Origin: Euborellia annulipes
Lineage: Eukaryota > Arthropoda > Insecta > Dermaptera > Anisolabididae
NCBI GenBank assembly: GCA_023213315.1
Contig: JAKCPI010008019.1
Location: 1 to 64,000 of the forward strand
DNA: 64,000 bases
Direction of reading: 5' to 3'
The translations under genes were made by a program, and so were the position numbers. The notes below the pieces were generated by a model. It was not told where the DNA came from and ran no database searches. It was given only the letters and a program-made list of their open reading frames with translations. Positions 1 through 8,555 of the stretch are shown here, piece by piece (within the stretch, counting starts at the first letter, position 1; every line of letters begins with the position of its first letter).

Positions 1-274
1 TTCAACAGATTTAAAAATTATCAGCTAGCCTTATGTTTGTGCCTGAATACCCATTAGGCAGGTAGGCAATACCTTAATTGACCCTACAGGGTTCCAAAAA
101 TATTAGATTTTTTTAAACTCTTTTCGACATCCTTACGCCATTTAGACCCCGTCCCTATTAATTTAAATTGATTGGAAATCCATTAAGTTGAAATCGATTT
201 TTTGTCGCGGATGTGAACACGAGACCTCTGGAAAAATAATAAAGCAGCATCTTGGAATATATATATAATTATTT

Positions 275-690
275 TACAGGAGAGGGCCCAGGCGAATTTT
301 TGGCGTGAGCCCCGCCTTTATAAACAAAACTACTTTACATAATGACATTCAATGGGAAATGGTGTATTTGAAAATTTTTAACATGTATGTATATAAATTT
401 CAATTTTGCCCTTGGGTCATGGTGTAGTGGTTAGCGACTGATGGCCATTATTACCAAGGAACGCTAGTTCCTTATCCGATCACGCAGACAATTTATTTCG
501 AGTAATTTGATTGGCTACCAATCAATTGAAATTAAATGAATGTAATTTGCCGAAAAAAGACCTTAATGAAATAAAAAAAAAAAAGATTTTTCCACGAAGC
601 CTATGGGAGTATTTTGTAGATTTCGGGGCGGGGCAATTTCGACTTTCTAGGGGCTCTAAAATTATTTAATCCGGCACTGTGTGTTTGTTC
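275..690 (+). repeat. Diverged TE copy with internal tRNA-derived SINE
   Basis: This matches, in opposite orientation and with divergence, the segment at about 3525-3930: both share aatttttaacatgtatgt-like flanks, the aattatttaatccgg end and a G/C-run-rich start. A SINE lies inside (about 412-580): A-box-like tggtgtagtggttagcg, the body caatcaattgaaattaaat and the tail ccgaaaaaagaccttaatga. A minus-strand SINE fragment ends at about 100-245 (catttagaccccgtccct, gtcgcggatgtgaacacg). Confidence 0.45.
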
Positions 691-796
691 CTGCGACAAA
701 AATTCATTTCAATTGCTACCAATTCAAGTAAATAGGAATAGGGTGTATACGGACTTAAATGAGGGAAAAATGTAAAATAATTATAAGCTTTATTAC

Positions 797-985
797 CTGT
801 GTTTCTGTGACTGGAGGAGGTGGTAGCGGCGGTGAAGTCAACGTTTGCGTTTTTCACTCTCCCGTCGGAGCCCAGAGTTCGGTTTCAAGTCTCGAGGCAT
901 CTTCTGGAAGTGAATAGGGACAGGTGGGTCGTCTTCGGAGTCGTTCCCCCACTTCATCGGTTTTTACTTGTTGTTGTTTTTGGTG
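797..985 (-). CDS. Possible 3' exon of the same gene (frame uncertain)
   Basis: A GC-richer island on the minus strand has a good acceptor (cttttctgttctag above 985) and a plausible donor (ACACAG|GTAATA below 797). No frame is open across all 189 bp. Joining directly to the phase 1 donor at 4448 gives a stop after about ten codons. Another frame is open from the acceptor for 43 codons to TGA. A third contains a well-composed stretch beginning KWGNDSEDDPPVPIHF. It could be a terminal exon with 3' UTR, an exon preceded by a missed exon, a UTR exon or a damaged exon. The opposite-strand ORF is less likely because it lacks splice signals. Confidence 0.35.
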
Positions 986-1413
986 CTAGAACAGAAAAGA
1001 TCTTGGCTCAAATGATGCTACTGTATTAAGTGAAAATTAATTAAATTCTATATCCGACAATATATGATAACTGGTTTTAATATTTTATTTTATATTTTAA
1101 AAATTTATTATTTATCGAAACTTTTTAATAGATCTTTTTTTTCTTTTCCCACCAAGCCATCTATCTGAATTTTGTTAAAAAGATGTGATTTTTTAAGAAC
1201 TATATAGTTTTTTTGGTGCTTGATGGAGACAGGTGATCATAAAGGAAGGACTAACTTGAGGATTTTTACGGATATTTAAGATTTGGGACCACTGAGTGTA
1301 TTAATATTAATTCTGAATGAGTGAAGTGAATGTTGTCATTTATGGAATTCATTCAGATTTACCAAATCATTTTGGATCATCAGCGCTGAGTTTATATATT
1401 TTATTTAAGGAAA

Positions 1414-2020
1414 GGTGAAAACAGGCCTCTTCAGTCCAATTAAAAAACAAAATACAAAAATATATATTTTATTTTAATTTCTCCCAGACCAACGGTTTCG
1501 ACCGCTAATGCTGCCAGTCTTCCTCAGTGAGGGGAATGTCTTATTTGGGAGTGCACTCTAGATTTCCTAGTCAAAATTAGAAATGAAGTTCTAAACGAGT
1601 TTCTAATTTTCACTGTGTCGGGATAATACATTGGTGGCTATTGTTTCAAAAAAGTGTCTAGGAAATCTAGAGTTCACTTCCAAATAAAACATTCCCCTCA
1701 CTGAGGAAGACTGGCACAGGGTCGGAACTACGAGATTTTTTTAGGGGGGGGGGAATTTAATTTCCCACCCCCTCCTTAAAATTTTCTATGCAAAATTCAT
1801 ATCATTTTACCTTTTTTTTAGTAAATCTTTCTTTAATTGCCGCCCCCCCCCCTGATATCTGCCGCTCGGGGCACATGCACCCACTCCCCCCCCCCTAGAA
1901 CCGGCCCTGGACTGGCAGCATTAGCGGTCGAAACCGTTGGTCTGGGAGAAATTAAAATAAAATATATATTTTTGTATTTTGTTTTTTTAATTGGACTGAA
2001 GAGGCCTGTTTTCACCTTTA
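1414..2020. repeat. Palindromic hammerhead-family repeat, interrupted by a hAT element
   Basis: The left end (from about 1414, ggtgaaaacaggcctcttca) and right end (to about 2020) are inverted copies of over 100 bp. Each arm carries CTGAGGA-A-GACTG...CGGTC-GAAAC, a hammerhead-like core with a five-pair stem II. In the right arm the motif is split at stem II by the insertion at 1717-1909. A second inverted segment (CTAGATTTCCTAG-type) sits near the centre. No target duplication was found for the outer element. Confidence 0.6.
1717..1909 (-). mobile_element. Non-autonomous hAT-like element, 193 bp
   Basis: The ends are CAGGGTCGGAACTACG and the inverted match ending CCGGCCCTG. An exact 8-bp duplication gactggca flanks it (1709-1716 and 1910-1917). 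It belongs to the same family as 38641-38829, in the opposite orientation, with the same C/G homopolymer runs just inside the ends. The 8-bp duplication and CAGGG ends are typical of hAT elements. Confidence 0.85.
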
Positions 2021-2813
2021 CTGATACATCTACAGTCCTGAGTGAGTGCATCTCATATTTTGTTTAATTCTATAAAATTAAATATCTTAAATAAAAAATA
2101 AGATATTTTGTTATTTCCTCTTTTTACAAGTTAGAACAAATGAAATTATTTTATTTATTCTTCATGTAAAAAGCAAATATATAAAAGAAAAAAATATTTA
2201 TTTTTGGGATGAAGAAAAAAGTATTTTAGATTAATCCTTGTTTGTTACTTCACTAAATCCAATTTAAAGGATTTGCTCTATTTTATGTTAAAAGTGATTC
2301 AAAGCTTACCGAACTTTAAGCTAAAAAGCGGAAAAAAATTTTAAAAAATGAGAGTAAATCAATTAATTTTAGGATTTAAAATGACAAAAATGAAGTCGGG
2401 TGAGTATATAATAAAAAAAAATTAGAATTAATAATGATAATTAAACTTATACGCGTATTTATGAAACGTCAAAATTAAATATTTAGCTCTAATTTATTAC
2501 CTCGTCACTCTGAGCAAGGGAGTTAAATTACATTATTGGATTAGGTAGAAAAGCAATTTTTTATTTAAATAATCCCTAATAATTTTTTATTTATTTAAAA
2601 ATATTCTCGTACCGGTACTGATATTAATATTATAATACAGCAATAATAATAACATAACAACAGGTGTATGAACTCAATATCTTGAAATTTAGACTTTTAA
2701 AGAAATAATATTTATATCTATCTCATGAGGTAAAAATTTTGATTTTTTTAAAGAAGAGAACGAAAGAAGATCGGATTTTTAAATAAGTTTTTAATAAAAT
2801 AAATACCTAGTAG

Positions 2814-3244
2814 CAAGGGCGGTCCCAGAGGGGGTCAAGGGGGTCGTGACCCCCCCCCCCAAAAAAAATCTTTTTTTTTTCTTTAACACACACTTTTTTC
2901 CCACTCACTCTCCTCTCCACACAATCTTTTCGGCAATCCAAAGCCAGCCCTCAGGCTTGGTGTAGTTAATAGCGTGCCTGCCTTGTGTACCAAGGGTCGC
3001 AGGATCGGATCCCAGGCAGTCCGATTATTTAAGCTATTTGGATACTAGATGGCTTAAATAGAAATGCCTGGACCCCCAATAGATTTATTAAAACATACGA
3101 GTATCGTTAAAAGTCTTAAATGGCCTAAGTTGCCGAAAAGACTGTGTGAATGTGTGTGAATGTGAGTGTGAATGAGAGAAAGGTGTGAATGTTTATAAAA
3201 AAAAAAGTGACCCCCCCAAAAATGTAAGGCTAGGACCGCCCTTG
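2814..3244. mobile_element. Non-autonomous hAT-like element carrying a SINE
   Basis: Inverted ends CAAGGGCGGTCC and GGACCGCCCTTG are flanked by cctagtag (2806-2813) and actagtag (3245-3252), a 7-of-8 match. The interior from about 2936 to 3200 is a tRNA-derived SINE. The terminal C-rich and poly-T/A runs resemble the other hAT-like elements in this window. Confidence 0.75.
2936..3200 (+). repeat. tRNA-derived SINE, TG-rich tail
   Basis: An A-box-like segment (cttggtgtagttaatagcgt) and a B-box-like segment (gtcgcaggatcggatccc) lie about 35 bp apart at the 5' end. A body containing ggatactagatggctt follows, then the shared 3' segment tggcctaagttgccgaaaag and a tail rich in TGTGAATG. Other copies: full-length at 44600-44870, 5'-truncated at 23600-23770 and 50460-51115. 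Confidence 0.65.
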
Positions 3245-3524
3245 ACTAGTAGATTATATAAGTCGTTATAATTTTTTCTGACGAATGCTTTTCCTAAAAT
3301 AATAATTCGATATTTTTTTAACGTTTGAACTTTCACCTAAGTTCTTAAAGATATTTATAGTAAATTGGATCTAGATAAGTAACAAAAAAGGACAAATAGA
3401 CTTTAACCTTTGTCTTAAAAAACCTTTTTAAGGGCAAACATTTTGATATATAAAAGTATAAAATAAAATTAAAGCTTTCAGAATAATCATGGTCACTCAA
3501 GAGCTTTTGTTAGTTATTGACACT

Positions 3525-3930
3525 GCCGGATTAAATAATTTGCAAACCCTTAGGCAGTCGAAATAGCGCCCCCCCCCCCACCCCCACCCCCCCCCCCCCC
3601 CCCCCCCCGAAATGTTCAAAATATCCCCATGCGGCTCGTGGAAAAATCGAAATTTTGGTGTATATATATATATTGGTAGCCGATTCAATTGAAAACACTG
3701 GGGTGCGAACCCGCGTCCCTTGGTACAAATGGCCAGCACGCTAACCACTACACCAAGACCCAAGGGCAAAACTTTGTATAGCCTACATACATTGTAAAAA
3801 ATGTCATAAAACATTTCCTATTGATCAAAACATTATATAATTTTAAAATATGTTTATAAAGGGGGGGGGGGGGGGGTAAATCTTCAAAAATAAGTTCGGG
3901 CCCCCCACCTGAAAAATAATTATATATACT
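3525..3930 (-). repeat. Diverged TE copy with poly-C tract and SINE insertion
   Basis: Minus-orientation copy of the element at 275-690. It includes long C runs (about 3569-3608) and a G run (about 3859-3876). A minus-strand SINE lies at about 3640-3780 with A-box-like tggtgtagtggttagcgtgc and B-box gggttcgcacccc. The small ORFs here come from this repeat. Confidence 0.5.
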
Positions 3931-3954
3931 CCTCTGTGTTGCTTTCCTTTTTTA

Positions 3955-4085
3955 CTAGAGGTCGCGTGTTCGCATCCGCGACAAAAATTCATTTCAAATG
4001 AATTGGTTACCAACCAATTTAAATAAATAGGGTCGGGGTCTAAATGGCCTCAGATGCTGAAAGACTTTTTAAAAAATCTAATATT
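3955..4085 (+). repeat. SINE 3' portion (tRNA-derived family B)
   Basis: A B-box-like gtgttcgcatccgcg is followed by the family body (atttcaaatgaattggttac), ggggtctaaatggcctcaga and a tail of the pattern gccgaaaGACttttt. Other copies: 43330-43500 (+), 53030-53105 (+), 21905-21975 (-) and 56620-56680 (-). The 3' end resembles that of the TG-tailed SINE, suggesting a shared LINE partner. Confidence 0.55.
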
Positions 4086-4447
4086 GCGGGGTCCCTAAAA
4101 AGCGTGGGGTCACTAGGCGATTGCCTACTCCGCCTAATGGGTAATTCCGCACTGGTCATTGGACGACTTTCTCGAGCAAAGACAGACATTTTTTTAATAC
4201 CCTTTATTCTCCTTTCCTTCTCAACAAAAATTAGGGGCCGTTTATCAATGGCTCTTGTGTAGACAGAGATTGTTCCAATAAGAATAAATTAGATTAGATA
4301 TTGATTAGAATTTTTTTTAATGAAAAATGTGATAGTTGTGTTTTCTATAAGTGATATCAGATATCGAAAAAAATAATTTTATTAAACAACCTCCAATCCT
4401 TGGTTGTATTTTTACGATTTAATTGAAAACTAATATTTATTTCTCAC

Positions 4448-4928
4448 ATGCTTTGCTCCTAGGAGGAGATGCTGTCCCGATTCCAGATTCCACTTCATCT
4501 TCTAATCTTGATCCTTTCACAGCCACAGAAGCAGAAGTGGTTGACGAGGACGGAAGCTCTCCAATTTCGCCCAACGTTAATAATTTATTTTCTCCACAAT
4601 CGGTCGCCGAATCTTCAGTTGAATCATCTAGATCGTCTGTTGAGCCTCGAGGTCTCATGGACGACGAGGAGGATGAGGTAGACGTTGATGACGATTCATC
4701 TGCCACTGAGGATGAGGAATGGTGTTCATCGTGGAATAAAAGAGAACTATCCGACAGCCATGTGAAACTCGACGATCGTGATAAGGCCGGGGAAGTTTGT
4801 GTCCCGGCGTCAACGGGGCATCCGCTTGAAAATGGTGCAGAGTGAATCAGCGGTGGGGTGCGTGATGCTGGTGTGAGATCAAAATCCGTGCAACACCGTG
4901 ACAGAAGGGATTGTAGAGAGACGGCCAC
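4448..4928 (-). CDS. Internal exon of the same unidentified gene, Ser-rich
   Basis: The acceptor ttttcatttcag lies just above 4928 and the donor GCAT|GTGAGA follows 4448. The exon is 481 bp, phase 0 in and phase 1 out. It reads VAVSLQSLLSRCCTDFDL, then AGTQTSPALSRSSSFTWL, long serine runs, and a Thr/Ser/Asp segment ending near ASPPRSKA. If the donor is skipped, the frame reaches TAA three codons later, so a terminal exon ending ACEK is possible. A plus-strand frame of similar length covers the same bases, but phase continuity with the exon at 6482 supports the minus strand. Bases 4624-4721 recur inside a mobile element at 5402-5499. Function unknown; Ser/Thr density suggests a phosphorylated disordered region. 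Confidence 0.72.
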
Positions 4929-5227
4929 CTGAAATGAAAAACCAACCAATATGAGAAAAGTATTTATCAGATTATTTTAATTCAATGCTTTGGAATTTTA
5001 TTAAAATTGTATTAAATATTTATTTTCATTTTCATTTAGAGAGAGAGAGCTTAGGGGAAAATGTATAAATGTAATAAAAATAATTAAAATGATACTAATG
5101 AGGGTTTTTGAGGAAAAACTAAAGAGTATTTAGCGCGTGTGTGGAATGAGAAAATATTTTATAAAACAAATTTATTAATATTATAATTAATAATATAATA
5201 ATTAATATTATTTTTAAATTGGTAGTA

Positions 5228-5562
5228 CAGTCGGAGCCACAAGTGCCTGATATGCTGGAGAGTGGAGCCTAGAGCTTAGTCAACCAAATCAACATTTTTA
5301 AAATAAATAAATCCTCTTTTATTAATGCAACTGAAGTGGAAAAGATACTATTAAGACAACACTCGCAACGGCTAAGAATTTTGGTAGACTAAGCTCAAGG
5401 CTCATTTAGACCGTCTGTTGATCCTCGAAGTCTCATGGATGACAAGGAGGATGAGGTAAACGTTGATGACGATTCATCTGCCTCTAAGGATGAGGAATGA
5501 ATGATGTTTGTACACCGAGAAATATCCATGTTGAGCTCAACAGGCACTTGTGGCGCCGACTG
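5228..5562. mobile_element. Small TA-flanked element carrying a copied host exon fragment
   Basis: The ends are 22-bp inverted repeats: CAGTCGGAGCCACAAGTGCC at the left and its near-perfect inverse ending GGCGCCGACTG at the right. Both are flanked by TA (5226-5227, 5563-5564), as for Tc1/mariner-type elements. Bases 5402-5499 match the host exon segment 4624-4721 over 98 bp with nine differences counted by eye, in the same orientation. Read on the minus strand in the exon frame, the copy has no stop. The element lies in the intron between exons 6482-6772 and 4448-4928. Confidence 0.75.
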
Positions 5563-6481
5563 TACAGTAGTAGTAAATTTAATATTGATACAAAACTTTA
5601 TTTTCGATATATTAAAAGAGAGGGTCGTAGGATTTTTTTAGGGGGCGCCCGAGTCAAAAAACAAATTCTAGTTTTAACCTCAGAAGCCTCAATTCCTTTG
5701 ATGTTTTATTTGTCGCTCAGAGCGTAGGCCTAATTCTAATTTAACACTCAAAACCCTCATTGAAGACTATGAGGTTTAAATATGTATTACCGATTGATTT
5801 GAAATCCTCGAAACTCTCGGCGTTCCCACACTGGTTTCACTCATTAAAAAAAAAAATAATAACAAATAAAATTAAAATTATTTACGCAAGTAAATAAAAT
5901 AATATTTTACAAACTTTCGCGAGTGCCTCATATTTAGATTTTTAAAACTGGCAAGCCCGAGGCATTACCACCCATCCACTACGATTCGGTACCCCGGAAG
6001 CACCCCCTCCATTGGTAAGTCATGTATTTAGCGTTCCCACACTGAAAATTTTGCCACTACACCACTTATTTTGAGGTACAAACTGGGATAACGTTCTAAG
6101 ATGAATCCAATCTTCAAAAAATTAAACTGACCCTCAAAAACTTCACTGAAGATTTTGAGGTTTAAATAGGAATTTTATATTTTGACTCGGGCGGGATAGA
6201 AATTTTTTTGTGGAGTGTCGAGATATGGATCCGCTCTTGCACTCAAATGACAAAGCATTGAGTCATATTGCGGAGTTGTCAGTTGGTGTATATTATAGAT
6301 AAATTATTTGTATAAATAAAATACAAAGCAATGTAATCAGCTTATACGATGCGCCAAGTTTGAGATACGAAATTGTTCGTTTTCATCTCTTATTGTATGA
6401 ATACAAAAGCCACTTTATTTTTTTCAACTGAAAATTATTAAAAATAATTTTAATAAAATAAAATCTATAAACATAAACTAC

Positions 6482-6772
6482 CTTTCCATTTTTGGTGTTC
6501 GAAGGTATTGGCTGTGAAGGGATCTCATCTTCTTGATTTTCTTCATCCGAGTCAATTTTTTCATCCATATATAAATCATAATCTTCCTCTTTACTTTCCT
6601 CAGCAAACTTATCTAGCCTCAAGAGTGCATCCGTAAATGTTGTCGGCCCCGAAGGAGGCAGATTTGTAGGTGAAGCTGATCTTGATGAAGAAGGGGAAGC
6701 AGCAGCAAGGGCATCCAATTCTCGGGCTATTATTCCATTAAATTCTGCCAGAAGGGTATCGCCCCATGAATC
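6482..6772 (-). CDS. Internal exon of the same unidentified gene, acidic
   Basis: The acceptor ttcatttctag precedes 6772 and the donor AAAG|GTAGTT follows 6482. The exon is 291 bp, 97 codons, phase 0 at both ends. It begins DSWGDTLLAEFNGIIAREL, continues into a Ser-rich stretch (PSSSRSASPTNLPPSG), then TFTDALLRLDKFAEESK and a strongly acidic segment (DEKIDSDEENQEDE). The first twenty or so residues and the LLRLDKF segment look amphipathic and could be short helices or docking motifs. The protein was not recognised. The donor lies in AT-rich intron, and a palindromic repeat (6881-8338) begins about 110 bp upstream of the exon. Confidence 0.75.
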
Positions 6773-6939
6773 CTAGAAATGAAATAATAATATAAAGTCT
6801 AAAAAATTTAAGAACCAGAGTTCCAAGTCCTTTCTCAAATATTTAGCAATTGATTGATGTTTTATTAAATTAAAATTAGAAAAGGGGTTGGAGAATAGTA
6901 ACCAGCAAATTTATAGCTCCACCTGACGTCCTTTTATTT

Positions 6940-6982
6940 GGCAGATATTTCGATGCGTAAGACACACATCATCTTCAGTGCC
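6940..6982 (-). ncRNA. Hammerhead-like ribozyme motif, palindrome left arm
   Basis: This is the mirror copy of the motif at 8237-8279, in the left arm of the same palindrome and read on the minus strand. GGCA/TGCC stem I, CTGAAGA plus T, the GATGTG/CGCATC stem II, GAAA and the T-A/TC end are all kept; only the loop differs slightly. Retention on both arms fits recent origin or selection on one strand at a time. Confidence 0.58.
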
Positions 6983-7088
6983 GCGCTTTAAAATTTAATT
7001 TACAAAAATATAAACAAAGATGAATATTACATAATACAGTTTTTTGAAATAATTTTTTAGAAAATACTCACCTACTATATCCTGTGAG

Positions 7089-8144
7089 CAGGGCCGCAGA
7101 CAGACTTGACGGGCCCCGGGGCTACTTACTAATACGGGCCCCCCCAAAAAAAAAAACCCTAAGTTTTTTTTAGTATGTAAAGGGCTATTGTGGCCTTCAT
7201 GCCAACAATTTGAAATAATTATACTGATCTCAGAGGATTTCCGGAAGAATCTGGGGGTATGGAAAATTTTTTGAAAATTAGCCACTGAAATCTGCTTTTT
7301 TAGCTATCCTGAGTCCCTGAAGAAAAAAATTTCAAGAAAATGATTTTTTTAGTGAAATTTTAAGATTTGAGCTCAAAGGGCCCGGGCCCCTGAGCAAAAA
7401 AATTTCAAGGAAATGATTTTTTTAGTTGAAATTTTAAGATTTGAGCTTAAAGGGCCCGGGCTCCTGAGGAAAAAATTTCAAGAAAATGATTTTTTTAGTG
7501 AAATTTTAAGATTTGAGCTCAAAGGGCCCGGGCCCCTGAGCAAAAAAATTTCAAGAAAATGATTTTTTTAGTTGAAATTTTAAGATTTGAGCTTAAAGGG
7601 CCCGGGCTCCTGAGGAAAAAATTTCAAGAAAATGATTTTTTTAGTGAAATTTTAAGATTTGAGCTCAAAGGGCCCGGGCCCCTGAGCAAAAAAATTTCAA
7701 GGAAATGATTTTTTTAGTTGAAATTTTAAGATTTGAGCTTAAAGGGCCCGAGCCCCTGAGCAAAAAAATTTCAAGGAAATGATTTTTTTAGTTGAAATTT
7801 TAAGATTTGAGCTTAAAGGGCCCGGGCCCCTGAGCAAAAAAATTTCAAGGAAATGATTTTTTTAGTTGAAATTTTAAGATTTGAGCTTAAAGGGCCCGGG
7901 CCCTGAGGAAAAAAATTTCAAGAAAATGATTTTTTTAGTGAAATTTTACGATTTGAGCTCAAAGGGCCCGGGCCCCTGAGCAAAAAAATTTCAAGGAAAT
8001 GATTTTTTTTTAATTGAAATTTTAACCATGAATATTATTTTTTATTAGAATTTTAAGGTGGGAGCGCAATGGGCCCGGGCCCCCACGGAGGGCCCGGGCC
8101 CCGGGGATATAGCCCCCCTGCCCCTCCCCCTGTCTGCGGCCCTG
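7089..8144. mobile_element. hAT-like element with internal 72/74-bp tandem array
   Basis: The ends are CAGGGCCGCAGACAG (7089-7103) and the exact inverse CTGTCTGCGGCCCTG (8130-8144). A perfect 8-bp duplication cctgtgag flanks it (7081-7088, 8145-8152). The interior from about 7320 to 8030 is a tandem array of nine to ten units containing gggcccggg. Spacings of successive gggcccggg sites were read as 74, 72, 74, 72, 74, 74, 74 and 72. No transposase frame is visible. Confidence 0.85.
7320..8030 (+). repeat. Minisatellite, 72/74-bp alternating units
   Basis: Each unit reads roughly ttcaag-aaatgatttttttagt-gaaattttaagatttgagct-aaagggcccgggc-cctgag. Two subtypes (gagctc with agtgaaa, and gagctt with agttgaaa) alternate over the first part, forming a 146-bp dimer, and become monotonous later. 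That pattern suggests expansion by both dimer and monomer steps. Confidence 0.85.
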
Positions 8145-8236
8145 CCTGTGAGTATTTTCTAAAATATTATTTCAAAAAACTGTATTATGTAATATTCATC
8201 TTTGTTTATATTTTTGTAAATTAAATTTTAAAGCGC

Positions 8237-8279
8237 GGCACTGAAGATGATGTGTGTTCTACGCATCGAAATATCTGCC
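8237..8279 (+). ncRNA. Hammerhead-like ribozyme motif, palindrome right arm
   Basis: Stem I is GGCA (8237-8240) with TGCC (8276-8279). The core is CTGAAGA (8241-8247) plus one extra T, then stem II GATGTG (8249-8254) with CGCATC (8262-8267), one pair being G-U. GAAA follows at 8268-8271, a T-A stem III pair, and the potential cleavage triplet ATC at 8273-8275. The T-A pair replaces the C-G pair seen in other families here. The layout fits a type I hammerhead with a minimal stem III. An extra nucleotide at this position is known in one viroid hammerhead. Activity is inferred. Confidence 0.6.
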
Positions 8280-8555
8280 AAATAAAAGGACGTCAGGTGG
8301 AGCTATAAATTTGCTGGTTACTATTCTCCAACCCCTTTACTCTACTCATCCCAGCCTACTATTCAATCTACGTTTAAAATAAGAAAAAAAATATTACTTT
8401 AGTTTTTTTTTTTACTTTTTAATTACCGATAAAGAAAATATATTTCGATAATATTTCATTCCGATAAATTTTTGTATTATTAAAAAAGGATATCCTAATT
8501 AGCACTTTACTTAGATTAACAATGCTGGAAAACCCTTTTTGACATTAATAATTAC

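Larger units (their letters stand above)
6881..8338. repeat. Palindromic hammerhead-family repeat (outer element)
   Basis: About 195-bp arms starting aaaggggttggagaatagta (6881) and ending with the inverse at 8338 flank a short loop. Before the insertion at 7089-8144 it would have been about 390 bp. Each arm carries a hammerhead-like core (6940-6982 minus, 8237-8279 plus). No open frame belongs to it. Confidence 0.75.

Noticed and set aside
4423..4845. Plus-strand 140-codon ORF
   Set aside because: It overlaps the minus-strand exon 4448-4928, which has an acceptor, a donor and phase continuity with the exon at 6482. The plus frame is the complement of a Ser/Asp-rich sequence.
7320..8030. CRISPR-like array
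   Set aside because: Units are contiguous 72/74-bp tandem repeats with no unique spacers, inside a eukaryotic transposon.
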